A program made the translations under genes and the position numbers. The notes under the pieces are model-generated. The model did not search any database. It had not been told where the DNA came from and worked only from the letters and a program-made list of their open reading frames with translations. From Clostridia bacterium (GTDB lineage: Bacteria > Bacillota > Clostridia > UBA1381), in NCBI GenBank assembly GCA_900751885.1, contig CAADTH010000050.1, forward strand, positions 1 to 64,000: a stretch of 64,000 bases of DNA, written 5' to 3'. Shown here in pieces: positions 10,001 through 19,354 of this stretch (positions are counted from its first letter, which is position 1; each line of letters starts with the position of its first letter).

Positions 10001-13000
10001 GCACCGACTGTCTCACCAGGCAATGGGCAAAATGTCATCAGCTGGACAGCTCCTGCAAATAATGGTGCAGCCATCACAAACTATGAGGTGTTCCAAAATG
10101 GTACATCCATCGGAACAACAACCTCAACCACTATGACCAAAACAGGTCTTTCCAATGGTACGAGCTACTCCTACACCGTACGCGCATACAATGTAGCCGG
10201 CTGGGGAAATCAATCGGCGGCGGCAAGCGCAATTCCGCGAACCCTTCCAAACGCCCCTGCGAAGCCATCCGTGACACCTGGTGACGGCAAAAATACAGTT
10301 ACTTGGGCGGCACCGGCGGCAAACGGGGCGGCAGTGACAGCGTATGAGCTTTTGAGAAATGGTGTTACAATCAGCTCTTCCATTACATCTACTAGCTATG
10401 TAGATTCTGGTCTTCAAAACGGAACAGAATATACATACACTGTAAAAGCGAAAAACGTTGCTGGATGGAGTTCAGCTTCACCAACCTCTGATAAAGCAAT
10501 TCCTTATGGTCTGCCAGACAAAGTAGGCAAAATTACCCTGAAACAGGGCAATAAGCAAATTAAGATTGACTGGTCAGCAGCAGACAGCAATGGAGCAGAC
10601 ATTGAAAGCTATGAAATCTACCGAAATGGCGAATCCCTTAAGGCGGACATTGCAGGAGATGCAACGAGCTACACAGACACAGGTCTTACCAACGGAACAG
10701 CGTACACATATAAAGTACGTGCCCATAACAAAGCCGGAGACGGTGCATTCTCAGATGATGCAACCCTTCAGTTGGATGAGACTCCAAAAGCACCAACCAA
10801 TGTGATTGTCACACCGGTTGAAGGCGGATTCGATATCAGCTGGACAGCGGCAGATGTAAATGGCGGTTCCGACATTAAGGGATATAACGTCTACATCGAA
10901 AATGAAAAAAATAATACAGAGCTAATTACAGATACAAAATATTCTGTAAGAGGACTGGAAAACGGATTGACTTACAACATTCAGTTGACAGCAGTCAACA
11001 AATCTGATTTCGAAAGTGAAAAATCAGAACTGAAAAACGGAGTTCCGTCTTCCGTACCGGCTGCCCCACAGAACCTGGTAGCGGAAAGCGGCAACAAGGA
11101 AATCAATCTTGTCTGGGATGCACCGAATGCAAACGGCGGTAACATCACAGGATATGAAGTGTACATGAATGATGGAACTGGAGACCAGAAGTATACATCA
11201 AAGGTTACGAACCTTAAGGTGAAGAACCTGGTCAATGGAACAGCATACACATTCTATGTAAAAGCAATCAACAAAAACGGTTCGAGTGAAGCATCTGCAT
11301 CCGTAACAGTAAAAGCAGGTATGCCGCTCACACCGGGCAACTTTACAGTAACACCGAAGAATCAGGCATTTGACGTATCCTTCGAGGCTGCTGAAGGAAA
11401 CGGCAGTGCGGTTCAGTATAAGATTTATATCGACGGCACATACCATTCCACAGTCGATTCGACAAGTGCAACGATTTCGAGCATGGAAAACGGTATGGCA
11501 CACCGCGTTCAGGTTTCGGCAGTCAATGCAGTCGGCGAAAGTGAAAAGACAAAAGAGCTGACAGTCGTATGCGGCGCACCGACAGTACCGAATATTACAT
11601 CCGTTACAACTGGCGAAAATAACGTTACTATGACATGGACAGCATCACAGAATAACGGAAACCGTATGGTTGGTTATAACGTATATGTCAATGACGGGAC
11701 AACGGAGAACAAAACAACCGCTGCAGCAGATGCAACGACCGTGACTGTACCGGATTTGGAAGCTGGTATCGCATATAAGATTACGATGACAGCAGAGAAT
11801 ATCGCCGGCGAGAGTGCGAGAAGCCAAGAGTATATCATCACACTGGGAGCGCCGGGAGCACCGGTTGTCACAACTGTTACGGCAGGAAACGGATCAGCTG
11901 TTCTTGAATGGACTGCTCCGACTGAAAATGCAGCAGATATCACAGGGTACAATGTCTACGTGGACGGTAACTTGAAGATGGCAAACATTCAGGGAACAAC
12001 TGCAACTGTTCAGGGACTTGCAAACGGCAGAACGTATAAGCTTCAGGTTGCAGCAGTCAATGCAAAGGGAGTCGGAAGACTTTCCGAAGTAAAGACAGTC
12101 GTTCCTTACACCGGGGCAAGCGCACCGCGCAATGTTGTCGCAACAGCAACGGGCGCAACGACAGCCACAATTACATGGCAGGAACCAATCTCCAACGGAG
12201 GAAGCCAAATTGTGGGTTATAAGGTCGAGTGTCCAGGAGTAGATACAATTAACGTTCCGTCTGGAGAAATCTTCTCTACAACCATTTCTGGGCTCACAGA
12301 GGGCACAAAATATGTCTTCACAGTCACAGCCATAAATGGTGCGGATGAAAATCCTGGAACGGAATCAAACGAAATCACAACTTGGGCAAAACCGAGTGCT
12401 GCGTCGATTTCTTCACTAGAGTCCGGAAGCAAACAGGTTACTGTATTCTTCGGTGCTCCTGCTGAGGATGGCGGAAGCAGAATAACAGGCTATAATGTCT
12501 ATATGGATGGCAAGAAGAAAAATGCAAACCCTGTATCAGATGAAAAATACACGATTACAGGTCTTCAAAATGGTATGACGTATACTTTGGCGGCTACGGC
12601 GATAAACAGCGTCGGAGAGGGCGAAAAATCGCTTGAGATGACTGTCACAGTCGGAACGCCTTCCACACCAAAGATTACAAGCATAGTGCCTGGTGATAGC
12701 TCCTTTACTATCGATTGGGAAAAATCTGATTCGGCAGCAAGCACAGTTACAGGCTATAAGATTTTTGTAGATGGAAAACAGAAGGTCGTTGTACCGGGTG
12801 AGAATACGACCACTTATGAGATGGCGGGACTTACCAATGGTCAGACCTACAAAATACAGTTGTCAGCAACAAACGCTTGGGGAGACAGTCCGCTCTCGAA
12901 AGAGATTACGATTATTCCTGGCACACCGCTGACACCGACATTAGATAGTGTGACAGCAGGAAAAGCAGCGATTGACGTTGCTTGGACAGCTCCACAGACA

Positions 13001-16000
13001 AACGGCGGAAATATCGGTAAATATGTTGTTTATGTAGAAAGCGACAACGAAAAGACAGCGCCTTACACAGTAGATGTTGCGGGAACTGCAACATCCACAA
13101 AGCTGACCGGATTGATTGGCGGCGATACCTACAAGGTAAGCGTATCTGCAGTCAATGACTTTGGCGAAGGTAAGAAATCCAATGAACTTTCCGCAATGCC
13201 GTGGACAGAACCAGACGCACCGAAGCTCGTCGATGTTGCATCAGGCGACAGAACGTATACGGTGACATGGGAAGCTCCGGCTGAAAACGGAAAACCGGTT
13301 CAAGAATATTATATCTATCTGGACAACGATAAGGTTGCGACAGTAGATGCAGGCAGTACAACCAAGACAATCGAAGCATTCACAGGAACAGAAGGAAATG
13401 TGACGGTATCTGCGAAGAATGAAGGCGGCGAAGGTCCAAAATCTGAAGCAAAACATGTCAAGGTTGGTGTCCCGACAACTCCACAGATTACAGCAGTAAC
13501 GCTCGGAGACGGTCAGGTCACACTCGCATGGTCACAGGTTAATCCGAACGGCTCCTTGCTGAGCGGATATCAAATCTATGTCGATGGTGAGAAAACAGGC
13601 GAAATCACAAAAGCAACTACAGCAATTATTCCAAATCTCAAAAATGGTCAGGAATATACACTTCAGGTTAGCGCAATCAATATTATCGGTGAAAGTGAGC
13701 TCAGTGACCAAGTCAAGGCAACTCCAGGTGTCACAAATGCACCGGTACTGGTAATGGTAACAGAGGGCGACGGACAGGTAAGACTTGTCTGGGATAGACC
13801 GCAGGGCGCAGAAAGTAATTTGAAGTACAACATTTACATGAATGGCAACTATGATGCGTATATCAAGCAGACCACAGATACAAGTGTTATTATCAGCGGT
13901 CTGGAAAATGGAACAGAGTACACCTTCGAGGTGACAGCGGACAACGGCATCGGTGAAAGTGCAAAATCAAATGCAAAGACAGCGACACCGTTTACAAAAC
14001 CATCTGCTCCTACGGGTGTTGTTGCAACGCCGAATGGTACAGAAAAAGTCACTGTAACATGGCAGGCGCCTGCAAATGATGGCGGAAGAGCAATCGACAG
14101 CTACAAGGTAGTGGCAGACGGCGTTGCGCAAAGCCAGATTACAGTGGATAACGAAACACTTACAGCAACTGTAACAGGACTTGAAAGCGGTACAACATAT
14201 GCATTCCAGGTAATGGCTCACAACGATGCAGGCGATAGCGCTGCGGCGACAGCTGAGGCAACGACATATGAGAAGCCGGCAGCACCGGTTCTTGTATTCG
14301 CTGATCCTGGAAATGCTCAAGTTACACTCGAATGGGAGCCGGGCGCATCGAAGCTTGCGGCAGCAGCGGATCTTGAGATAAAATACAACGTCTATATGGA
14401 TGGGGAATTGGTAACAAAAGATTCTGAGACTGGCGAAGCGCAGCCGATTACCGATACAACCTATACGGTTAAAAACCTGACAAACGGCGTGAAATATGAA
14501 TTCACAGTTACAGCAGTCAACGAGTATGGCGAGAGCAACTCGTCCAACCGTCTGCTTGGAAAGCCGACAGGAAACTGGGTACCGGTTAAACCGGACGCAC
14601 CGACAGATGTACAGGTAACACCGGGAGACAAGACACTTACAATTTCCTGGAAAGCACCTGCAAACAATGGCGGTAGCACAATTACAGGCTATAACGTATA
14701 TGTAAATGATTCACTAAACAACGCACAGCCTGTTACAGATACAACCTACACAGTACAGAATGTGGAAAACGGCAGAGAATACAAGGTACAGATTACGGCA
14801 ATCAATGCACAAGGCGAAGGTACAAAGACAACAGAAGTTAAGGCAACGCCGAATGAACCGACAGTCATCAATCCACCGTCTGCACCGAAGAACCTGCGTT
14901 ATGTCACATATATGGACAGTGACAATGCGAAGATTGTTTGGGATGTACCGGAAAACAACGGCGGTGCGGCAGTGACAGGATATCATGTATATCTCAATAA
15001 CAGCGCAACACCGAATAATGATGCGGCGATTACAACCCAAGATTACACGATTACAGCAGAAAAAGACACAGCATATGTTGTAACGGCAGCAGCGGAAAAC
15101 AGTGCAGGCATCGGTACGAAATCCTCTGCAATCAAGGTTGTAGGAAAAGTCAATATCGATACAAACGGCGACGGAAAACCGGATATCAACAAGGATATCG
15201 ACGGCGACGGAAAACCGGATATCAATATAGACAAAGACGGTGACGGAACCCCAGATATCAACATTGATACAACTGTTCCGCCGAATGATATTCCAGATGT
15301 AAACATCGATACAAACGGCGACGGAAAACCGGATATCAACATCGATACGACTGTTCCGGCGGATAATATTCCGGATGTGAACATCGATACAGATGGTGAT
15401 AAAAAGCCAGACATCAATGTGGATATAAACGGTGATGGAAAACCGGATGTGAACATCGATACAGACGGTGATAAAAAGCCGGATATCAACATCGATAAGG
15501 ACGGCGATGGAAAACCGGAAATCAATGTGGATACAGATGGCGACGGCGAAGCGGATATCAATATCGACACAGATGGCGATGGATTCCCAGATAAAAATGT
15601 TGATGTTGACGGCGACGGCGTTCCGGATATCAATGTGGATGGAAAAGGCGACGATGTTCCAAGCGTAGTCGTTCCGACACCTCCGAATGCACCGAAGAAC
15701 CTGAGAGCGGTTTCTGACGGAGCAGGTTCTATCACAATTAAGTGGGATGAGCCGGACGGCAGTGACGTATCACCGGTTAAACAGTATATGGTATATATTG
15801 ATGGGGATATCAGTTACACCGCAGTAGCGCAGTATCAATTCGACGCTACGGAAGGAAAAACTTATAAAATTAACGTATCCGCTACGACAGTCATCGGCGG
15901 TAAGCAGGTAGAAGGAGCTTTGGCAGGTCCGATTCTTGCAAGCCTTGATATCAATGTAGACACAAGCGGTGACGGCGAAGCGGATGACAAGATTGATAAC

Positions 16001-17440
16001 AACGGCGACGGCGTGGAAGACAATACAGTCGGAGCAAATCCACCATATGCACCGGTACTGGTAAGCGTGGTAATCAACGCAGACAAAAATGATCCTTCAA
16101 ATCGCACCATGACAATTAAATGGACAGCGCCGGAAAACAACGGCGGCAGCGAGATTACAGGATACACAGTGTATAACGGCAACAGTCCGATTGCGGACAC
16201 GACAACGGAAACACAAACTGTGATTACACCAGTGGAAGGAACAGATTACAAGATTGCAGTATCTGCAACAAACAGCGAGGGTGAGGGCGGTAAGTCTAAC
16301 GTCATCCTAGCAAAATGGGATATCAACATCGACACAGACGGCGACGGCAAAGCAGACGTTAATGTCGATACAAACGGTGACGGAAAGCCAAATATTAATG
16401 TGGATACAGACGGCGATTTAGATCCGGATATCAATATCGATACAGACGGCGACGGAAAGCCGAATATCAACGTCGACATAGATGGCGACGGTGAAGCAGA
16501 CATCAATAAAGATACAAATGGCGACGGACATCCGGATACTGACATCGACGTCGATGGTGACGGCAAAGCAGACATCAATAAAGACACTGATGGCGATGGA
16601 AAACCAGATGATATAGGCACTCTCCCTCCACAAAACGTTACTTCAGGTCCGGGACTTGTTACAGGACTCACATATATCTCCAAGCCGGACGGTCACATTA
16701 TCGTCACTTGGGTAGCTCCTGAAAACAGCGGCGGAAGTGCAATCACAGGATACAATGTATTCGTGAACGGAATAAAGACCACAGACAGCCCGATTACAGG
16801 TACGACGTACACATTCGAAGCGACGGCGAATACGTTGTATACAATCGAAGTTTCCGCAATCAATGCGACGGATGAAGGCGGAAAATCAACTCCAGTCAAG
16901 GCGAAGAACCACTTGAACCTCGACACGAACGATGACGGCACAGCGGACAGCAACCTGGATGTAGACTTTGACGGTGTTCAGGACGAAGCCGCAGAGAAGG
17001 AAAAAGTCAAGATTACAGGTACATTAGATTTAAGAGAGAACAAGACAGCGACAATCACCTTATATGGTACGAATGATGTTGTTATTGCGACAAAGAGCGG
17101 TTATGCAGCAGGAGCATTTGAATTTGCGATTGACAAACCAGAAACGGCAGATACTATCTATAAAATGGTTATTTCTACCCCAGGATATACAAAAAGTACA
17201 GTTACAAATATCAAATTAACAGGTGATGTTGCAATACCAGAAAAAGTAGTGCTTAACGCAGGTGATTTTGATGATGATGACGGTATAACAGTATTTGATA
17301 TTACAAAGATAACAAAATATTTTAATGCAGTAGGTAACACCATATATGATGTAGATGGTGATGGTGGTGTGACGGTATTTGATATTACCGCTGTCACTAA
17401 GAACTTTAATAAAGTGGCACAGGAAATTGTAATGCCATAA
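7025..17440 (+). CDS. Giant FN3 / calcium-repeat adhesin with C-terminal dockerin-like module
   Basis: A 3,471-aa secreted protein. The start at 7025 gives the same AGGAG spacing and signal peptide as the upstream paralogue; an in-frame ATG at 7019 sits too close to the ribosome site. In order it has a signal peptide (1-40), a beta-rich segment, a glycine-rich block (about 125-340, GGGGGG tracts) and about 29 FN3 domains. From about residue 2708, FN3 domains alternate with DTNGDGKPDIN-type acidic repeats resembling thrombospondin-3/EF-type calcium loops. A carboxypeptidase-regulatory-like beta domain (about 3320-3405) and a two-loop dockerin-like module (YDVDGDGGVTVFDI) end the protein, which stops in IVMP. 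Early FN3 domains match those of the truncated paralogues; later ones are more diverged. It is probably a very long calcium-stiffened surface fibre docked to a cohesin-bearing scaffold encoded downstream. Domain calls are by eye. Confidence 0.85.
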   Translation: MNSKSYFGKRRKILSVWLAAIMAVSLFPMLPQKEVKAYNGSLSPLTLTSGTYILDNVTIMPSPAAMSAGITINGDVTLNITGTNKISGSSQSGYSYANPAYAGINVPSGSTLTIRGSGTLIAIGGNGGDGYFGTDADYGIGPTSGPGYGGGGGGAGIGGNGGRGGTVVSPNANPSSGQTSGTIIIRDSVTVNATGGSGGDGGDASIGGNTLYGGGGGGYPAAGIGGGGAGGGAAYLGGGGGFSGGGGGGYGTGGTSGYAGTASSLNDCGGGGGYLSGSSGSLGGSIGGGAGRANSSYATPAQDGGRGGGSGNITVENTAKVTATNGNGITFNRGAGQSVKGIGSGAGYTEPASGSYIVGGIPNAPTGLGLSANYSNKSITLRWNPSSGATVVGYEISRKTGMGSYSVIKPSCQDLSYIDSNLSVNTTYTYRIRAYSDAGYSGYSEDKSVLMYGVPSAPTITVTPGDKSNTISWTAPADNGATITNYEVFQNGASIGTTTSMSMTKTGLANGTSYSYTVRAYNAAGWGNQSAAASGVPRTVPGAPNTPSLSPGNGQMTISWTAPANNGATVTNYEVFQNNVSIGTTNNTTMTKVGLTNGTNYSYTVRAYNAAGWGAKSAAASAAPRTVPSAPGAPTVSPGNGQNVISWTAPANGGSAVTKYELKRGSTVLKSDITGTSYTDTGLSNGTSYSYTVRAYNAAGWSGFSAATAGTPRTVPAAPAITATAGNKQNTITWSAPANNGAGVTKYEISRKTGTGAYTVLNANVTATSYTDPSLTAGTAYTYRVRAYNAAGWGNYSAEKSASPYTVPNAPGAPTVSPGNGQNVISWTAPANGGSAVTKYELKRGSTVVKSDITGTSYTDTGLVNGTSYSYTVRAYNAAGWGGFSAATAGTPRTVPAAPAITATAGNKQNTITWSAPANNGAGVTKYEISRKTGSGAYAVLNANVTATSYTDPSLTAGTAYTYRVRAYNAAGWGNYSAEKSASPYTVPNAPSAPTVSPGNGQNVISWTAPANNGAAITNYEVFQNGTSIGTTTSTTMTKTGLSNGTSYSYTVRAYNVAGWGNQSAAASAIPRTLPNAPAKPSVTPGDGKNTVTWAAPAANGAAVTAYELLRNGVTISSSITSTSYVDSGLQNGTEYTYTVKAKNVAGWSSASPTSDKAIPYGLPDKVGKITLKQGNKQIKIDWSAADSNGADIESYEIYRNGESLKADIAGDATSYTDTGLTNGTAYTYKVRAHNKAGDGAFSDDATLQLDETPKAPTNVIVTPVEGGFDISWTAADVNGGSDIKGYNVYIENEKNNTELITDTKYSVRGLENGLTYNIQLTAVNKSDFESEKSELKNGVPSSVPAAPQNLVAESGNKEINLVWDAPNANGGNITGYEVYMNDGTGDQKYTSKVTNLKVKNLVNGTAYTFYVKAINKNGSSEASASVTVKAGMPLTPGNFTVTPKNQAFDVSFEAAEGNGSAVQYKIYIDGTYHSTVDSTSATISSMENGMAHRVQVSAVNAVGESEKTKELTVVCGAPTVPNITSVTTGENNVTMTWTASQNNGNRMVGYNVYVNDGTTENKTTAAADATTVTVPDLEAGIAYKITMTAENIAGESARSQEYIITLGAPGAPVVTTVTAGNGSAVLEWTAPTENAADITGYNVYVDGNLKMANIQGTTATVQGLANGRTYKLQVAAVNAKGVGRLSEVKTVVPYTGASAPRNVVATATGATTATITWQEPISNGGSQIVGYKVECPGVDTINVPSGEIFSTTISGLTEGTKYVFTVTAINGADENPGTESNEITTWAKPSAASISSLESGSKQVTVFFGAPAEDGGSRITGYNVYMDGKKKNANPVSDEKYTITGLQNGMTYTLAATAINSVGEGEKSLEMTVTVGTPSTPKITSIVPGDSSFTIDWEKSDSAASTVTGYKIFVDGKQKVVVPGENTTTYEMAGLTNGQTYKIQLSATNAWGDSPLSKEITIIPGTPLTPTLDSVTAGKAAIDVAWTAPQTNGGNIGKYVVYVESDNEKTAPYTVDVAGTATSTKLTGLIGGDTYKVSVSAVNDFGEGKKSNELSAMPWTEPDAPKLVDVASGDRTYTVTWEAPAENGKPVQEYYIYLDNDKVATVDAGSTTKTIEAFTGTEGNVTVSAKNEGGEGPKSEAKHVKVGVPTTPQITAVTLGDGQVTLAWSQVNPNGSLLSGYQIYVDGEKTGEITKATTAIIPNLKNGQEYTLQVSAINIIGESELSDQVKATPGVTNAPVLVMVTEGDGQVRLVWDRPQGAESNLKYNIYMNGNYDAYIKQTTDTSVIISGLENGTEYTFEVTADNGIGESAKSNAKTATPFTKPSAPTGVVATPNGTEKVTVTWQAPANDGGRAIDSYKVVADGVAQSQITVDNETLTATVTGLESGTTYAFQVMAHNDAGDSAAATAEATTYEKPAAPVLVFADPGNAQVTLEWEPGASKLAAAADLEIKYNVYMDGELVTKDSETGEAQPITDTTYTVKNLTNGVKYEFTVTAVNEYGESNSSNRLLGKPTGNWVPVKPDAPTDVQVTPGDKTLTISWKAPANNGGSTITGYNVYVNDSLNNAQPVTDTTYTVQNVENGREYKVQITAINAQGEGTKTTEVKATPNEPTVINPPSAPKNLRYVTYMDSDNAKIVWDVPENNGGAAVTGYHVYLNNSATPNNDAAITTQDYTITAEKDTAYVVTAAAENSAGIGTKSSAIKVVGKVNIDTNGDGKPDINKDIDGDGKPDINIDKDGDGTPDINIDTTVPPNDIPDVNIDTNGDGKPDINIDTTVPADNIPDVNIDTDGDKKPDINVDINGDGKPDVNIDTDGDKKPDINIDKDGDGKPEINVDTDGDGEADINIDTDGDGFPDKNVDVDGDGVPDINVDGKGDDVPSVVVPTPPNAPKNLRAVSDGAGSITIKWDEPDGSDVSPVKQYMVYIDGDISYTAVAQYQFDATEGKTYKINVSATTVIGGKQVEGALAGPILASLDINVDTSGDGEADDKIDNNGDGVEDNTVGANPPYAPVLVSVVINADKNDPSNRTMTIKWTAPENNGGSEITGYTVYNGNSPIADTTTETQTVITPVEGTDYKIAVSATNSEGEGGKSNVILAKWDINIDTDGDGKADVNVDTNGDGKPNINVDTDGDLDPDINIDTDGDGKPNINVDIDGDGEADINKDTNGDGHPDTDIDVDGDGKADINKDTDGDGKPDDIGTLPPQNVTSGPGLVTGLTYISKPDGHIIVTWVAPENSGGSAITGYNVFVNGIKTTDSPITGTTYTFEATANTLYTIEVSAINATDEGGKSTPVKAKNHLNLDTNDDGTADSNLDVDFDGVQDEAAEKEKVKITGTLDLRENKTATITLYGTNDVVIATKSGYAAGAFEFAIDKPETADTIYKMVISTPGYTKSTVTNIKLTGDVAIPEKVVLNAGDFDDDDGITVFDITKITKYFNAVGNTIYDVDGDGGVTVFDITAVTKNFNKVAQEIVMP
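8920..10000 (+). repeat. 540-bp tandem repeat of paired FN3 domains inside the giant gene
   Basis: The segment beginning near 8930 is repeated 540 bp later almost base for base (for example TGTCTCACCAGGAAATGG near 8929 and 9469). It has the same alternating domain types as the 540-bp repeat at 471-1820, so material has probably been exchanged between the two genes. Confidence 0.75.
15148..16620 (+). repeat. Acidic DxDGDGxPDIN repeat tracts
   Basis: Three tracts (about 15148-15650, 15945-16030 and 16318-16615), with a fourth remnant near 16915, encode repeated units of about 11 residues of the type DTDGDGKPDIN. They are separated by single FN3 domains. The spacing of Asp residues matches thrombospondin-3 or EF-hand-like calcium loops. 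Confidence 0.7.
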
Positions 17441-17460
17441 GATTTATTCAAGAATGAAAT

Positions 17461-17483
17461 CCACGCCGTGTAAAGCGGCGTGG
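17461..17483 (+). terminator. GC-rich hairpin after the giant gene
   Basis: CCACGCCG and CGGCGTGG form a perfect 8-bp stem around a 7-nt loop. No T-run follows, so it may be an mRNA 3' stabiliser or an inefficient terminator. Confidence 0.35.
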
Positions 17484-17542
17484 AGCCCTTCTTGCCAACA
17501 ACGCAGCAACTGTGAAAATAAAAAAGAGTTGACAAATAAAAA

Positions 17543-17975
17543 ATGAAAATTCAACAGAGAAACAGAGATAGAAAAAAGCATTTGTTTTTAATACTATGTA
17601 TCAGCGCAGCGGCGCTGTTCGGACTCAACAGAGACCATAACAAAGCCAGGCGGCTTTGTATTCACAGCCCCGAAATCACAGACAGATGAAGCCTATACGC
17701 TCAGCATCACAGCGGCAGGCTATGCCACCTGTACCGTACAGAATGTCAGACTCAATCAGGGTGATATCACTCTGCCACAGACCATCATGCTGTACGCTGG
17801 AGATGTGGACGGCGATGGAGGGGTTACTGTAAACGATGTAGCACATATCGTAAGTACATTTGGAAGCTTGGATTTGCTTTGTGACCTGGATGGCGACGGC
17901 ATGGTCACAGAGCTGGATTTGATTATCGTTTATCAGGGATTCAACAAGATAGGGCAGACCATCACACTAGAATAA
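17543..17975 (+). pseudogene. Broken dockerin-protein gene (signal peptide and dockerin tail in different frames)
   Basis: A 48-codon frame at 17543-17689 encodes a basic, hydrophobic signal-peptide-like start (LFLILCISAAALFGL). From about 17640, in another frame, the sequence reads as the end of a carboxypeptidase-regulatory-like domain followed by a complete two-loop dockerin-like module (YAGDVDGDGGVTVNDV, then DLDGDGMVTELD) ending QTITLE at 17975. The cohesin-like middle expected from the neighbours is absent. The simplest reading is a large internal deletion that left the two ends out of frame. The dockerin part has no ribosome site of its own. Confidence 0.65.
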
Positions 17976-17991
17976 ACATTTGGAGGACACC

Positions 17992-19185
17992 ATGAAGAGA
18001 ACAATCAGAACCATCTTAGCCTTATGTATGGCGTTGAGTCTCAGCATCGGAACAATCGCGTTTGCCGACGGAAGTATCAAGTCAGGCACGCAGGTTCCTG
18101 CGGACTACAGCGGCATGGTTTGGACCTATCGCCCACAGACCGGACCGAATGGCGAACAACTGGTGTACGTCACAGTTGGCGTGCAGAACGTAGACCGATT
18201 CCACTTTTTTGGAGTGAATATGGGATATGACCCAAGTGTGGTAAGCGTTTGGGATGTGGATACCCAGCAGGTGCCGGAGGATGCTTCGGCAGCGTATTGT
18301 ATAGAAGCGGCGCGTGTTACGCCAGAAATGGGATTGCCAGACGACATGGTGGGACATAGATTGATGGATATCATTTTTACACACAATAGGTTGGATTTTG
18401 GCACGGCAGAGAGACCATATTTCACAACGACCTTCCAACTAGACCCACAAGCTGGAGATAAATATCCGACCATTGATTTGGAAGCAGGCGGTTGGCAGCT
18501 TCCAAAGAATAATAGGGTGTTCGATTTAGTCAGCGTTTGCTTTGCATTAAACGACGGAAAGACATGGGATGATGTCACAAAGGACACCTTCCAGCCAATC
18601 ATGGATGGAGAAGCAGATGAATTTAGATATCTGTTTCCAAACGGTGCCGGACTGTATTCCATGAACCCGGCAGTGCAGGCGGCAAACCGCGACAGCTACT
18701 CCAGCGTATACAAGGTGATGCTCCCACAGGAGCAGACGGAAACCGTCACCATTTCTGGGACATACAGCCTGAAGGATTTGCAGGGGAATAACAGCAAGAA
18801 TGTACTCATGACGCTCTATGACGCGGATGGCGCGGTTGCAGTGCAGAAGCGGGTGCGGGATGCAGAAAGCTTTGCATTCACCACGTTTGCGCCAAGCGAC
18901 GACAGACCATATGCGCTCGAATTAACGTCACACGGTTACACGAAGGCGAGAATCGAGAACATCAAGCTAAACCGGGGAGATGTTCAGGTGCCTGAGGAGG
19001 CTGTGCTGTACGCAGGAGAATTGAGTGGAGACCATATGATTACAACCCAAGACATCGCATTAATCAAAGCTCAGTTTGGAAAGTCAGAGTATGATTTTGA
19101 TGGCGATGGGATCACAACAATGATAGATATTTTTATCTGCAAAGGGCATTATGACAAACGGGATCAGACCATCACCATGCCATAA
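17992..19185 (+). CDS. Secreted cohesin-like protein with C-terminal dockerin-like module
   Basis: A 397-aa secreted protein. GGAGG at 17982 sets the ATG at 17992; the reading frame also allows a TTG at 17980 that overlaps the ribosome site. Residues 1-23 form a signal peptide. Residues about 28-235 match the cohesin/CBM-like beta-sandwich pattern (VTVGVQNVDRFHFFGVNMGY then DPSVVSV). Residues about 245-330 are a carboxypeptidase-regulatory-like domain. The tail (YDFDGDGITTMIDIF) is dockerin-like and ends QTITMP. One protein carrying both receptor-like and ligand-like modules would be able to chain with others. It lies 16 bp after the broken dockerin gene. The cohesin assignment is moderate because these domains are highly divergent. 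Confidence 0.7.
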   Translation: MKRTIRTILALCMALSLSIGTIAFADGSIKSGTQVPADYSGMVWTYRPQTGPNGEQLVYVTVGVQNVDRFHFFGVNMGYDPSVVSVWDVDTQQVPEDASAAYCIEAARVTPEMGLPDDMVGHRLMDIIFTHNRLDFGTAERPYFTTTFQLDPQAGDKYPTIDLEAGGWQLPKNNRVFDLVSVCFALNDGKTWDDVTKDTFQPIMDGEADEFRYLFPNGAGLYSMNPAVQAANRDSYSSVYKVMLPQEQTETVTISGTYSLKDLQGNNSKNVLMTLYDADGAVAVQKRVRDAESFAFTTFAPSDDRPYALELTSHGYTKARIENIKLNRGDVQVPEEAVLYAGELSGDHMITTQDIALIKAQFGKSEYDFDGDGITTMIDIFICKGHYDKRDQTITMP

Positions 19186-19232
19186 GGAAAACATTTCTTG
19201 ACAGAATTAGGGATAAAATCCGACAGAAGGAT

Positions 19233-19261
19233 TTGAAATATGACAAAAAAGCTGTTATAAT
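19233..19261 (+). promoter_or_regulatory. SigA-type promoter of the cohesin/SLH operon
   Basis: TTGAAA, a 17-bp spacer and a perfect TATAAT, about 90 nt before the start at 19355. No other strong promoter was seen before the terminator at 34203. Confidence 0.65.
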
Positions 19262-19354
19262 AGTCAGAGGGAAATAAGAGTTTCTGATCGGCAGCGGGGA
19301 ATGCCAGGGTTATAACAGGATCAAGGGGAATAAAGGATAAAGGAGAAAGTGACT

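Noticed and set aside
15043..15735. Minus-strand open frame of repeated Ser/Pro-rich units
   Set aside because: It is the mirror image of the DxDGDG repeats in the giant adhesin gene; no start signals.
17461..17483. Hairpin considered as the end of an IS200/IS605-type element
   Set aside because: No TnpA or TnpB sequence nearby and no matching second end; a simple mRNA hairpin is enough.
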